64,000 nt of DNA, taken from assembly GCA_032718475.1 (NCBI GenBank), contig JAUCBJ010009092.1, positions 1 to 64,000 on the forward strand, given 5' to 3'. This DNA is from Nemertoderma westbladi (lineage: Eukaryota > Xenacoelomorpha > Nemertodermatida > Nemertodermatidae). The position numbers and the translations under genes are program-made. Of this stretch, positions 22,891 through 33,485 are shown in pieces. The notes under the pieces were generated by a model. The model made no database searches and had not been told where the DNA came from. It saw only the letters and a program-made list of their open reading frames with translations. Within the stretch, counting starts at the first letter, position 1. The number at the start of each line of letters is the position of its first letter.

Positions 22891-23853
22891 CGGGGAGACA
22901 CACTTGCACCATTCATGTTCATAATTGTGGTTGACTATGTTCTACGCATGTCCTTAGATCATCATAATAATGATGGGGTGATGATAACTCCACCTACTGG
23001 CTCCAGAAGTCGAGGAAATCCTGCCAAGTACCTAACTGATCTACACTTTGCTGATGACTTAGAAGTACTCTCAGAATTAATAGAGGGAGCCCAACGGCTC
23101 CTCAGCTCATTAGAACATGCTGCTTCTAGTGTTGGTCTTTTTATTAACTCCAGAAAGACCAAAATTTTGACAGTTGACTTTGAAAGTCCTCAGCAAGTCT
23201 CTGATCGGATGAGCACAAGCTCAAAGGATTGTATGCTTGAGCACGTGGACGACTTCTGTTACCTGTGATCATGGATCCGGAAGTCAGGTGAGGACCTTCG
23301 AATACGTAAGGGAAAGGCATGGGCAGCCTTGAATAGGCTTTCCAGGATTTGGAAGTCACCGAGAATTAATCGGAAACTTAAGGTCTGATTATTTAGAGCA
23401 GCAGTAGTTCCAGTACTCCTCTGCTGCTCTCTAACTGCTGAGGACACCAAATCTCTGGATGGCACATTCACAAGAATGCTACGCCGGGTTCATTGTGTCA
23501 AGTACAATGCACACATCTCCAATCAGACACTATATAACATTGGAGGTATCTCATTGGTTCCCCCAAGCTTGACACTAGAACAAAATCGCCTCCGCTTTGC
23601 AGGACATTGCTTTCGCCGCGAGGACCAGCCAGTACATAATCTTGTACTTTGGCAGCCTCATGGAGTGAATAAGCATGGTGGACAGCCCATGACTTTCTTG
23701 AGACGCATCTTAAAGGACACTCGCATTGAAGATGCGGATGATCTAGCAAATGTCATGGGTGATAGGGAGTTGTGGCGGCGCAATTTTGTTGACAAGCCGG
23801 CACAGCACTCTTAAAAATGCAGCTGCAATGCAGCATGCCGATCCTAGTAGTAG
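22891..23853 (+). mobile_element. LINE-A 3' half, plus strand
   Basis: The copy begins at ILRGDTLAPFMF with the catalytic LHFADDLEVL box intact (23041-23070), passes through LFINSRKTKILTV and a stop near 23268, and regains frame for the C-terminal 112 codons (23476-23814). It ends in the CCTAGTAGTAG tail. A small deletion near 23420 removes the LLYGSPCWA segment. Its 5' neighbour is the minus-strand copy. Confidence 0.85.
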
Positions 23854-23905
23854 TGTCCAGCGTCACGGACGGAACGTCACGGGTGGAAAAAAATTATACA
23901 TTTAT
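23854..23905 (+). repeat. Right 52-bp direct repeat flanking the LINE cluster
   Basis: This is the partner of 18197-18248, with 51 of 52 bases identical. It immediately follows the LINE-A tail. Confidence 0.85.
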
Positions 23906-24017
23906 CAATCTGACCACAAAATCATATTTTATCACTGCCATATGTGCAAACCGGCAATGTACACATATAAATGACCAATTAACAACTCTGCCGTCAATAA
24001 CTATAGGGTTTGTGACC

Positions 24018-24162
24018 TATTTGCCGAAACGCAACTTCAGTTAGCCGAAATGCAACTACGAGTTGCCGAAACACAACCATAGCAGTTGGTGAAACGTAAT
24101 TGTTTAGTTGCCGAAACGCGAATTTCAGTTGCCTAAACGTGACAGTTGCCGAAACGCGACGT
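24018..24162 (-). repeat. Inverted TTTCGGCAACT repeat cluster
   Basis: Six or more diverged copies of AGTTGCCGAAACG are oriented opposite to the cluster at 17.5-17.7 kb. The two clusters bracket the LINE complex. Confidence 0.75.
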
Positions 24163-24315
24163 AACCGTATTTTTAGAGCGCACAGATATATATATTTATA
24201 CTTAGATATAAGACACAACTATTCAGTATTGTATACAACTGGTTTCCACACCGTACAGTTATATTTTGGTTTTTATTAATTATTATTCTATATAGATACC
24301 TATATATATATCAAT

Positions 24316-24553
24316 AACGGCGGGGTAGCTCATTTGGTTGAGCGCCGGGCCTGCAATCTATTGGTTGTAGGTTCAGCCCCGCCAGGGTCCACTCAGCCTT
24401 TCATCCACTGGGGTCGATAAAATGAGTACCAGTTAATTAACTGGGAGCAAATCTTGGGATAGGAGTAGCGCCCACCCCTACCCTCGGGTAGCAGCTATCG
24501 AAAGAGGAGCCTTCGGGTCGCCTCCGGCTTCGGCCGACTGTTTGCTTTGCTTG
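24316..24553 (+). mobile_element. tRNA-derived SINE, compact copy
   Basis: This 238-bp element is flanked by a 10-bp duplication ATATATCAAT (24306-24315 and 24554-24563). It contains an A box (TAGCTCATTTGG), an anticodon-loop-like CCTGCAA, a B box (GGTTCAGCCCC), a body (CCTTTCATCCACTGGGG, GATAAAATGAGTACCAG), one 36-bp motif (24459-24494) and the tail CGGCCGACTGTTTGCTT. There is no poly(A). The 5' GGCGGGG can pair with CCCCGCC downstream as an acceptor stem, but the anticodon and T stems are decayed. It represents the ancestral form of the expanded copy at 1.7-5.1 kb. Confidence 0.88.
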
Positions 24554-24611
24554 ATATATCAATGAGATAAATTCGTAGTCATAAATCGAAAGGATTTCTG
24601 CGCTAACTCCA

Positions 24612-27600
24612 TCCATTATTACAGGAATAGCCACTGTTCTAACAATTGTTACAGGAATAACCATAGTTCTAACAATTGTTACAGGAATAGCCACTGTTCT
24701 GATAATTGTAACAGGAATAACCACTGTTCTAAAAATTGTTACAGGAATAGCCACTGTTCTAACAATTGTTACAGGAATAACCACTGTTCTAACAATTGTT
24801 ACAGGAAGAGCCATAGTTACAGGAATAACCACTGTTCTGACAATTGTAACAGGAATAACCACAGTGCAAACAATTATTACTCCACTGTATTACTACACTG
24901 TTCTAACAATTGTTACAGGAATGGCCACTGTTCTAACAATTGTTACAGGAATAACCACTGTTCTAACAAATGTTACAGGAGTAACCACTGTTCTAACAAC
25001 TGATACAGAAATACCCATAGTTCTAACAATTGTTAGAGGAATAACTACTGTTCTAACAATTGTTACAGGAATAGCCATAGTTACAGGAATAACCACTGTT
25101 CTGACAATTGTAACAGGAATAACCACAGTGCAAACAATTATTACAGGAATAACCACTGTTCTAACAATTATTACAGGGATAACCACTGTTCTAACAATTG
25201 TAACATGAATAACCACAATGCAAACAATTATTACATGAATACCCACTGTTCTAACAATTATTACAGGGATAACCACTGTTCTAACAATTGTTACAGGAAT
25301 AGCCACAGTGCAAACCATTATTACAGGAATAACCACTGTTCTAACAATTGTTACAGGAATAGCCATAGTAACAAGAATAACCACAGTGCAAATAATTATT
25401 ACATGAATACCCACTGTTCTAACAATTATTACAGGGATAACCACTGTTCTAACAATTGTAACATGAATAACCACAATGCAAACAATTATTACATGAATAC
25501 CCACTGTTCTAACAATTATTACAGGGATAACCACTGTTCTAACAATTGTAACATGAATAACCACAATGCAAACAATTATTACATGAATACCCACTGTTCT
25601 AACAATTATTACAGGGATAACCACTGTTCTAACAATTGTTACAGGAATAACCATAGTTCTAACAATTGTTACAGGATTAACCACTGTTCTAACAATTGTT
25701 ACAGGAATAGCCACTGTTCTTACAATTGTTACAGGAATAACCACTGTTCTAACAGTTGTTACAGGAATAGCCACTGTTCTTACATTTGTTACAGGAATAA
25801 CCACTGTTCTAACAATTGTTACAGGAATAGCCATAGTTACAGGAATAACCACTGTTCTGACAATTGTTACATGAATAGCCACAGTGCAATCAATTATTAC
25901 AGGAATAACCACTGTTCTAACAATTGTTACAGGAATAGCCATAGTTACAGGAATAACCACAGTGCAAACAAATGTTACAGGAATAACCACAGTGTAAACA
26001 ATTGTTACAGGAATAACCACTGTTCTAACAATTGTTACAGGAATAATCACTGTTCTAACAATTATTACAGGAATAACCACAGTGCAAACAATTGTTACAG
26101 GAATAACCACTGTTCTAACAAATGTTACAGGAGTAGCCATAGTTACAGGAATAACCACTGTTCTGACAATTGTTACAGGAATAGCCACAGTGCAAACCAT
26201 TATTACAGGAATAACCACTGTTCTAACAATTGTTACAGGAATAGCCATAGTAACAAGAATAACCACAGTGCAAATAATTATTACATGAATACCCACTGTT
26301 CTAACAATTATTACAGGGATAACCACTGTTCTAACAATTGTAACATGAATAACCACAATGCAAACAATTATTACATGAATACCCACTGTTCTAACAATTA
26401 TTACAGGGATAACCACTGTTCTAACAATTGTAACATGAATAACCACAATGCAAACAATTATTACATGAATACCCACTGTTCTAACAATTATTACAGGGAT
26501 AACCACTGTTCTAACAATTGTTACAGGAATAACCATAGTTCTAACAATTGTTACAGGATTAACCACTGTTCTAACAATTGTTACAGGAATAGCCACTGTT
26601 CTTCCAATTGTTACAGGAATAACCACTGTTCTAACAGTTGTTACAGGAATAGCCGCTGTTCTTACATTTGTTACAGGAATAACCACTGTTCTAACAATTG
26701 TTACAGGAATAGCCATAGTTACAGGAATAACCACTGTTCTGACAATTGTTACAGGAATAGCCACAGTGCAATCAATTATTACAGGAATAACCACTGTTCT
26801 AACAATTGTTACAGGAATAGCCATAGTTACAGGAATAACCACAGTGCAAACAAATGTTACAGGAATAACCACAGTGTAAACAATTGTTACAGGAATAACC
26901 ACTGTTCTAACAATTATTACAGGAATAATCACTGTTCTAACAATTATTACAGGAATAACCACAGTGCAAACAATTGTTACAGGAATAACCACTGTTCTAA
27001 CAAATGTTACAGGAGTAGCTATAGTTACATGAATAACCACAGTGCAAACAATTGTTACAGGAATAACCACAGTGTAAACAATTGTTACAGGAATAGCCAT
27101 AGTTCCAGGAATAACCACTGTTCTAACAATTGTTAGAGGAATAACCACTGTTCTAACAATTGTTACAGGTATAGCCATAGTTACAGGAATAACCACAGTG
27201 CAAACAGATGTTACAGGAATAACCACAGTGTAAACAATTGTTACAGGAATAATCACTGTTCTAACAATTATTACAGGAATAACCACAGTGCAAACAATTG
27301 TTACAGGAATAACCACTGTTCTAACAAATGTTACAGGAGTAACCACTGTTCTAACAACTGATACAGAAATACCCATAGTTCTAACAATTGTTACAGGAAT
27401 AACCACAGTGCAAACAATTGTTACAGGAATAGCAATAGTTCCAGGAATAACCACTGTTCTAACAATTGTTACAGGAATAACCGCGTGCAAACAATTGTTA
27501 CAGGAATAACCACTGTCGCTGAGCAAACAATTGTTACAGGAATAACCATAGTTTTAACAATTGTTACAGGAATAACCACTGTTCTAACAATTGTTACAGG

Positions 27601-28750
27601 AATAGCCATAGTTACATGAATAAACACAGTGCAAACAATTGTTACAGGAATAACCACAGTGCAAACAATTGTTACAGGAATATCCATAGTTTCAGGAATA
27701 ACCATAGTTCTATCAAGTGTTACAGGAATAGCCATAGTTACAGCGTTACAGGAATAACCACAGTGCAAACAATTGTTACAGGAATAACCACAGTGCAAAC
27801 AATTGTTACAGGAATAACCACAGTGCAAACAATTATTACAGGAATAACCACTGTTCTAACAATTGTTACAGGAAGAGCCATAGTTACAGGAATAACCACT
27901 GTTCTAACAATTGTTACAGGAAGAGAGAGCCATAGTTACAGGAATAAACACTGTTCCAACAATTGTTACAAGAATAACCACTGTTCTAACAATTATTACG
28001 GGAATAACCACTGTGCTACTGCTAACAATTGTTACAGGAATAACCATAGTTCTAACAATTTTTACAGTCACAACCACTGTTTTAACAATTGTTACAGGAA
28101 TAACCATAGTAATAACAATTATTACATTAATAACCACTGTTCTAACAATTGCTACAGGAATAGCGACAGTTCTAACAAAAGTTACAGGAATAACCACTCT
28201 GCTAACCATTGTTACAGGAATAACCATAGTTCTAACCATTGTTACAAGAATAACCATAGTTCTAACCATTGTTACAGGAATAACCATAGTTCTAACAATT
28301 GTTAAAGGAAAAACCGTAGTTCTAACCATTGTTACAGTAATAACCATAGTTCTAACCATTGTTACAAGAATAACCATAGTTCTAACCATTGTTACAGGAA
28401 TAACCACTGTTCTAACAATTGTTAAAGGAATAACCGTAGTTCTAACCATTGTTACAGGAATAACTATAGTTCTAACTATTGTTACAGGAATAACCATAGT
28501 TCTAACCATTGTTACAGGAATAACCATAGTTCTAACCATTGTTAAAGGAATAACCATAGTTCTAACCATTTTTAAAGGAATAACCGTAGTTACAGGAATA
28601 ACCATAGTTCTAACTATTGTTACAGGAATAACCACTGTGCTAACTCTTGTTACAGGAATAACCATAGTTACAGGAATAACCATAGCTCTAACTATTGTAC
28701 AGGAATAACCATAGTTACAGGAATAACTATAGTCCTAACTCTTGTTACAG
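24612..28750 (+). repeat. 30-bp array seeded by the Cys-loop M2 coding and splice boundary
   Basis: About 138 units of the type GAATAACCACTGTTCTAAC plus AATTGTTACAG, 30 bp. Read in the channel frame the unit is ITTVLTIVTG, the pore-lining M2 sequence. The array abuts the real exon at 28751 (GAATAACCACTGTGCTAACC). The last units before the exon are the most exon-like in using CTAACCATTG. Shortened 18-bp units (GAATAACCATAGTTACAG) and units with CACAGTGCAAAC are interspersed. A segment of about 882 bp is duplicated (25369 corresponds to 26251). Each unit ends in TTACAG preceded by TTCTAAC, resembling a 3' splice site with a branch point. Many units are frameshifted or contain stops, so the array as a whole is intronic. 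Confidence 0.93.
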
Positions 28751-28950
28751 GAATAACCACTGTGCTAACCATTGTTACGCTAATCTCTGGAACGAGTGGT
28801 TCTCTACCTCGTATCTCCTACATTAAAGCCATCGAGATCTACTTGTTTGTATGCCTCATATACGTGTTTGGGGCTTTGTTGGAGTTTGCCATTGTGTGTT
28901 ACTACAGTAAACCTCGATACCAAAGATATTTTGAAGAAAAAAGACGAACT
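28751..28950 (+). CDS. Cys-loop receptor exon: M2 and M3
   Basis: This 200-bp exon has a CTTGTTACAG acceptor at 28750 and a GTAAGT donor at 28951. It begins with GA, which completes the Gly codon opened by the M1 exon, and ends on a whole codon. It reads ITTVLTIVTLISGT (M2), SLPRISYIKAIEIYL (M2-M3 linker and start of M3), then CLIYVFGALLEFAIV (M3), then YYSKPRYQRYFEEKRRT (start of the cytoplasmic loop). T-T-V-L-T and (S/T)LP(R/K)(I/V)SY(I/V)KAI are diagnostic of anionic Cys-loop channels. The 30-bp array ends exactly at its acceptor. Two in-frame alternative acceptors lie at 28702 and 28720. Use of any acceptor at or upstream of 28673 reads GAA-TAA because the unit at 28674-28702 is one base short. 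Confidence 0.95.
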
Positions 28951-29084
28951 GTAAGTAAAGGATGTTAATATATGTTTTAATATAATACATTGAAACGATA
29001 ATAAACAGAGTCCTCTTTATTTACATACACAGATAGTGTTTAATTTATATATTATATATAATGTATATACACCATAACCATAAG

Positions 29085-29101
29085 CCCCCCCCCCCCCCCC
29101 C
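29085..29101. repeat. 17-base C homopolymer
   Basis: A run of C in the M3-M4 intron, following AT-rich TATATA sequence. Confidence 0.85.
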
Positions 29102-29879
29102 TACAATTTTTAATTGGACATTAAATAAATTACTTATGATCAAATATTTAATTTCAGGAATCATACTCTTATTACCTTTTAAGGCCCCAGTAGCGCTACT
29201 TCAATAATTTTTTGCAAAAAAAATTTTTTAATTTCATCTAGAGCAGATTTTTATCAAGATTCTAAATTTGAAAACCGTTTAGCAAGATCTGTCCTACTTC
29301 TCGAGATATTGCTGTCTGTCCGTTTTACTGTTGGTTTGTCCGTCAGTATGTCTGCCTTTCAATGAAAAACATATTTTCTGTCTAAAAAATTCCCTGTATG
29401 GGTTTTCGTGGTCGGTGACTTCATTTCTGATGCCATTAATCAAATCTCGTCGGTTCTGTCTGTATGCCTGTCAGTCTGTCTGTCAAAATCCGACTCTATT
29501 CAATGCACCTCGTCAGGCCGGTAGCTAGAAGTTTAAAAGGGCGGTTCGTTCGATCCAACGAACCCCCCCCTTGTCTACGGGTATGCTCGTTATTCCTTTT
29601 TTTCGATCACCAACTCTATTTCAATATAACCTAATACAGTGCCCAATACACGGAATGTTTAGTTTATATTTGTTTTTACGCAGAAAAAAAAGAAAAGAAC
29701 AATGACCGGTAACCCGTATGATGATGATAATTCAGATTGCCCAGCGGTGAGTGATGAGATAACACATATATTATGTAATCGTATATTGAGATACGCTTGA
29801 TAAAATTATTAAGTAATTATTAAGTAATCTAGTAATTAAATAATTGAGAATTCAGATGATATATAACTCCGGTAATTAA
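29102..29879. other. Intronic spacer with an R3-like fragment
   Basis: At about 29255-29350 the words TCTCGAGATATTGCTGTCTGT and repeated TCTGTC/GTCTGT resemble family R3. No gene is recognised, and the region lies inside the last intron of the channel gene. Confidence 0.45.
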
Positions 29880-30327
29880 GACCTGGCACATCATGACCAA
29901 GTTCTTTCGAGCCACAGTGGAAAGTATACTTTCATACGAGGGTGAGACCTGGACACTGACTAAATCACTTGAACAACGAATTGATGGTTGCTACACAAGA
30001 CTACTAAGGGCAGCCCTAAACATCAGCTGGAGACAACACATGACAAACGCCGAGCTTTGTGGTACAATACCACCTGTATCAACCACCCTACGTGAACGCA
30101 GATTAAGATTCAGCGGGCACTGCTGGCGAAGTAAAGACGAGGTCATACCAGATCTACTTCTCTGGCAACCAACTCATGGAAAGCGTAGTCGTGGAGGACC
30201 GGCCATAACATATATAGATCAACTTGAAAGGGATACTGAACTTGGGAGAAACGAAATTGCAACAACTATGGAGAATCGGGAAGCCTGGAAGGATCTCATT
30301 TTTACTGTCCGAGCTAGCACGACCTAG
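29880..30327 (+). mobile_element. RTE-like LINE C-terminal fragment
   Basis: A 144-codon frame (29893-30327) reads FFRATVESILSYEGETWTLT, then LDG-type GCYTRLLRAALNISWRQH, then RERRLRFSGHCWRSKDE, LLLWQPTHGKRSRGGP and YIDQLERDTEL to a stop. This is the typical C-terminal end of RTE-type LINE ORF2 proteins. The reading frame is unbroken but lacks endonuclease and reverse transcriptase domains, so it is a 5'-truncated insertion inside the channel intron. It is distinct in sequence from LINE-A, although both share the RLRF-(A/S)-GHC-(F/W)-R block. Confidence 0.85.
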
Positions 30328-30514
30328 TAGTATATAGTAGAATTTATGTTTCATGCATTATTGAATACACACATCTCATTGCGCTTTGTTCTGTTTCTTG
30401 TTTTTTATATGCTTTCACAATAGCACACATTTAAGAGTAACGGTAATATAAACAATTTATTTACGCGTCGCACCTATAGCACCATAATGTCAAAGGGGCT
30501 TCCATGTTGGGGGA

Positions 30515-32540
30515 TTATGGCCCCCCATAAGTGCAGTTAAAGCTTCGGCGGTCTTCTCGCTTATGGCCCCCCATAAGTGCAGTTAAAGCCTGGGCGGTCT
30601 TCTCGCTTATGGCCCCCCATAAGTGCAGTTAAAGCCTGGGCGGTCTTCTCGCTTATGGCCCCCCATAAGTGCAGTTAAAGCCTGGGCGGTCTTCTCGCTT
30701 ATGGCCCCCCATAAGTGCAGTTAAAGCCTCGGCGGTCTTCTCGCTTATGGCCCCCCATAAGTGCAGTTAAAGCCTGGGCGGTCTTCTCGCTTATGCCCCC
30801 CCCCCCCCCCTCCCCCCCATAAGTGCAGTTAAAGCCTCGGCGGTCTTCTCGCTTATGGCCCCCCATAAGTGCAGTTAAAGCCTCGGCGGTCTTCTCGCTT
30901 ATGGCCCCCCATAAGTGCAGTTAAAGCCTCGGCGGTCTTCTCGCTTATGGCCCCCCATAAGTGCAGTTAAAGCCTCGGCGGTCTTCTCGCTTATGGCCCC
31001 CCATAAGTGCAGTTAAAGCCTGGGCGGTCTTCTCGCTTATGCCCCCCCCCCCCCCCCTCCCCCCCATAAGTGCAGTTAAAGCCTCGGCGGTCTTCTCGCT
31101 TATGGCCCCCCATAAGTGCAGTTAAAGCCTCGGCGGTCTTCTCGCTTATGGCCCCCCATAAGTGCAGTTAAAGCCTCGGCGGTCTTCTCGCTTATGGCCC
31201 CCCATAAGTGCAGTTAAAGCCACGGCGGTCTTCTCGCTTATGGCCCCCCATAAGTGCAGTTAAAGCCTGGGCGGTCTTCTCGCTTATGGCCCCCCATAAG
31301 TGCAGTTAAAGCCTCGTCGGTCTTCTCGCTTATGGCCCCCCATAAGTGCAGTTAAAGCCTGGGCGGTCTTCTCGCTTATGCCCCCCCCCCATAAGTGCAG
31401 TTAAAGCCTCGGCGGTCTTCTCGCTTATGGTCCCCCATAAGTGCAGTTAAAGCCTCGGCGGTCTTCTCGCTTATGGCCCCCCATAAGTGCAGTTAAAGCC
31501 TGGGCGGTCTTCTCGCTTATGGCCCCCCATAAGTGCAGTTAAAGCCTCGGCGGTCTTCTCGCTTATGGCCCCCCATAAGTGCAGTTAAAGCCTGGGCGGT
31601 CTTCTCGCTTATGGCCCCCCATAAGTGCAGTTAAAGCCTGGGCGGTCTTCTCGCTTATGGCCCCCCATAAGTGCAGTTAAAGTCTCGTCGGTCTTCTCGC
31701 TTATGGCCCCCCATAAGTGCAGTTAAAGCCTCGGCGGTCTTCTCGCTTATGGCCCCCAATAAGTGCAGTTAAAGCCTGGGCGGTCTTCTCGCTTATGGCC
31801 CCCCATAAGTGCAGTTAAAGCCTCGGCGGTCTTCTCGTTTATGGCCCCCCATAAGTGCAGTTAAAGCCTGGGCGGTCTTCTCGCTTATGGCCCCCCATAA
31901 GTGCAGTTAAAGCCTCGGCGGTCTTCTCGCTTATGGCCCCCCATAAGTGCAGTTAAAGCCTCGGCGGTCTTCTCGCTTATGGCCCCCCATAAGTGCAGTT
32001 AAAGTCTCGTCGGTCTTCTCGCTTATGGCCCCCCATAAGTGCAGTTAAAGCCTCGGCGGTCTTCTCGCTTATGGCCCCCCATAAGTGCAGTTAAAGCCTC
32101 GGCGGTCTTCTCGCTTATGGCCCCCCATAAGTGCAGTTAAAGCCTCGGCGGTCTTCTCGCTTATGGCCCCCCATAAGTGCAGTTAAAGTCTCGTCGGTCT
32201 TCTCGCTTATGGCCCCCCATAAGTGCAGTTAAAGCCTCGGCGGTCTTCTCGTTTATGGCCCCCCATAAGTGCAGTTAAAGCCTGGGCGGTCTTCTCGCTT
32301 ATGGCCCCCCATAAGTGCAGTTAAAGTCTCGTCGGTCTTCTCGCTTATGGCCCCCCATAAGTGCAGTTAAAGCCTCGGCGGTCTTCTCGCTTATGGCCCC
32401 CAATAAGTGCAGTTAAAGCCTGGGCGGTCTTCTTGCTTATGGCCCCCCATAAGTGCAGTTAAAGCCTCGGCGGTCTTCTCGCTTATGCCCCCCCCCCCCC
32501 CCCCCCATAAGTGCAGTTAAAGCCTGGGCAGTCTTCTCTC
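30515..32540 (+). repeat. 46-bp satellite (about 44 units) with C-run expansions
   Basis: The unit comprises TTATGGCCCCCCATAAG, TGCAGTTAAAGCC and TCGGCGGTCTTCTCGC, 46 bp. TTATGGCCCCCCATAA is a short inverted repeat with a CC centre offset. Main variants are GCCTCGG and GCCTGGG in the second half, plus GTCTCGTCGG. In four places the GGCCCCCC block has expanded into C runs (about 30795, 31043, 31381 and 32488). It lies wholly in the last intron of the channel gene. No source sequence was found. Confidence 0.95.
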
Positions 32541-32618
32541 CTTTTATAATTAACTTCTAATTTAGTGCATGCATAATTTATTATGTTCATCGCATAAATG
32601 TTTATTTTACCATGGTTT

Positions 32619-32644
32619 GAGTGGTAATAATAATAATAATAATA
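32619..32644. repeat. ATA/TAA trinucleotide microsatellite
   Basis: Seven to eight TAA units (GGTAATAATAATAATAATAA) lie in the last intron. Confidence 0.85.
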
Positions 32645-32912
32645 GGCCATCACAAGCAATCAGCTACAATAATGCCAGGGCGCCCCCTAGATGCCACTGG
32701 CTAATGTGTGCGAAAATATTTGGAAAACTTTTGATTACTGGGATTCAAATATATACCGATCACTGATGTATGGCTAACAGTTTTTGAATCGTCCTCCCAC
32801 ATACAGTTCAGCTCTCTATTGTAGTAAGAACGTTTCGCATTGAATTTATTAAAGTACTCGATTTCACGACTGGAAGCAAATAGTCTATCTATATGTCTAT
32901 GAATATTTGCAG

Positions 32913-33287
32913 AGTAACACAGGATTACTGGGTCAGCACCTGTACCCGTACCCACAGTATCCAATGCAGTCCAACCTCCAGCAGAGGTCGTCTGCCGCCT
33001 CTCGCATGGCAACCCACGACAGCGAGGTGTTCCAGCGACCAATCACAATCGTGGACAGGAGTCCGCAACACCAAACTTTTGTCGCGCGTCTCAATACATC
33101 GAGAACTTCCACACGTAACCGAGGCAATAAACACAATAAATGTTCATTTATAATATCAGAACCGAGTAGAGTAGACGTTATATCAAGAATTGTTTTTCCT
33201 TTAACATTTATTCTATTTAATATCGGTTATTGGATTGGCTACGTTAAGAATGCTGGTGCAGTTTTGAGCGAAATGTTAGACGCCTAA
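32913..33287 (+). CDS. Cys-loop receptor terminal exon: M3-M4 loop, M4, stop
   Basis: The exon follows TATTTGCAG (AG at 32911-32912) and is in phase 0, matching the preceding donor. It encodes 124 residues and a TAA stop. The first 84 residues are a polar, Gln/Ser/Arg-rich cytoplasmic loop with no recognised motif. Then SRVDVISRIVFPLTFILFN and IGYWIGYV form M4, matching the SR(x)D(x)(I/V)SR(x)(F/V)FP(x)(x)F(x)(x)FN consensus. A 13-residue extracellular tail follows (KNAGAVLSEMLDA). Taken directly after the M2-M3 exon, the M3-M4 loop is about 100 residues, which is plausible. A further intervening exon cannot be excluded. Confidence 0.9.
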   Translation, partial: SNTGLLGQHLYPYPQYPMQSNLQQRSSAASRMATHDSEVFQRPITIVDRSPQHQTFVARLNTSRTSTRNRGNKHNKCSFIISEPSRVDVISRIVFPLTFILFNIGYWIGYVKNAGAVLSEMLDA

Positions 33288-33479
33288 TCAGACTTACCGT
33301 CTACTACGTTCTCACCTCTTAGCTGTAACCTTTTTCCTGGTTTATATATCATGGGTTTTGTTATTTAAACAAACTTGAATTATTTTATTGTAAGATATTC
33401 TTTTTCCTAGTTATTTTGTCCTCTCTCGGTCACTCTCACTCGTAACCCAGTCTCACGCAGTTTTAAGGTTGTTTATCCT

Positions 33480-33485
33480 AATAAA
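33480..33485 (+). promoter_or_regulatory. Candidate polyadenylation signal of the channel gene
   Basis: AATAAA lies 193 bases after the stop codon. A second AATAAA-type word occurs near 33768. Neither is confirmed. Confidence 0.45.

Noticed and set aside
18284-23853. An active, mobilisation-competent LINE
   Set aside because: Every copy is truncated, frameshifted or internally deleted, and no endonuclease domain is visible.
24437-28708. Long periodic hydrophobic frames as membrane proteins
   Set aside because: The 30-bp array repeats the M2 codons but lies in an intron and is interrupted by stops and frameshifts. Only the exon at 28751-28950 is accepted.
30515-32540. CRISPR array
   Set aside because: The copies are directly contiguous without unique spacers, the genome is eukaryotic, and no cas genes are present. 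The same applies to the other arrays.
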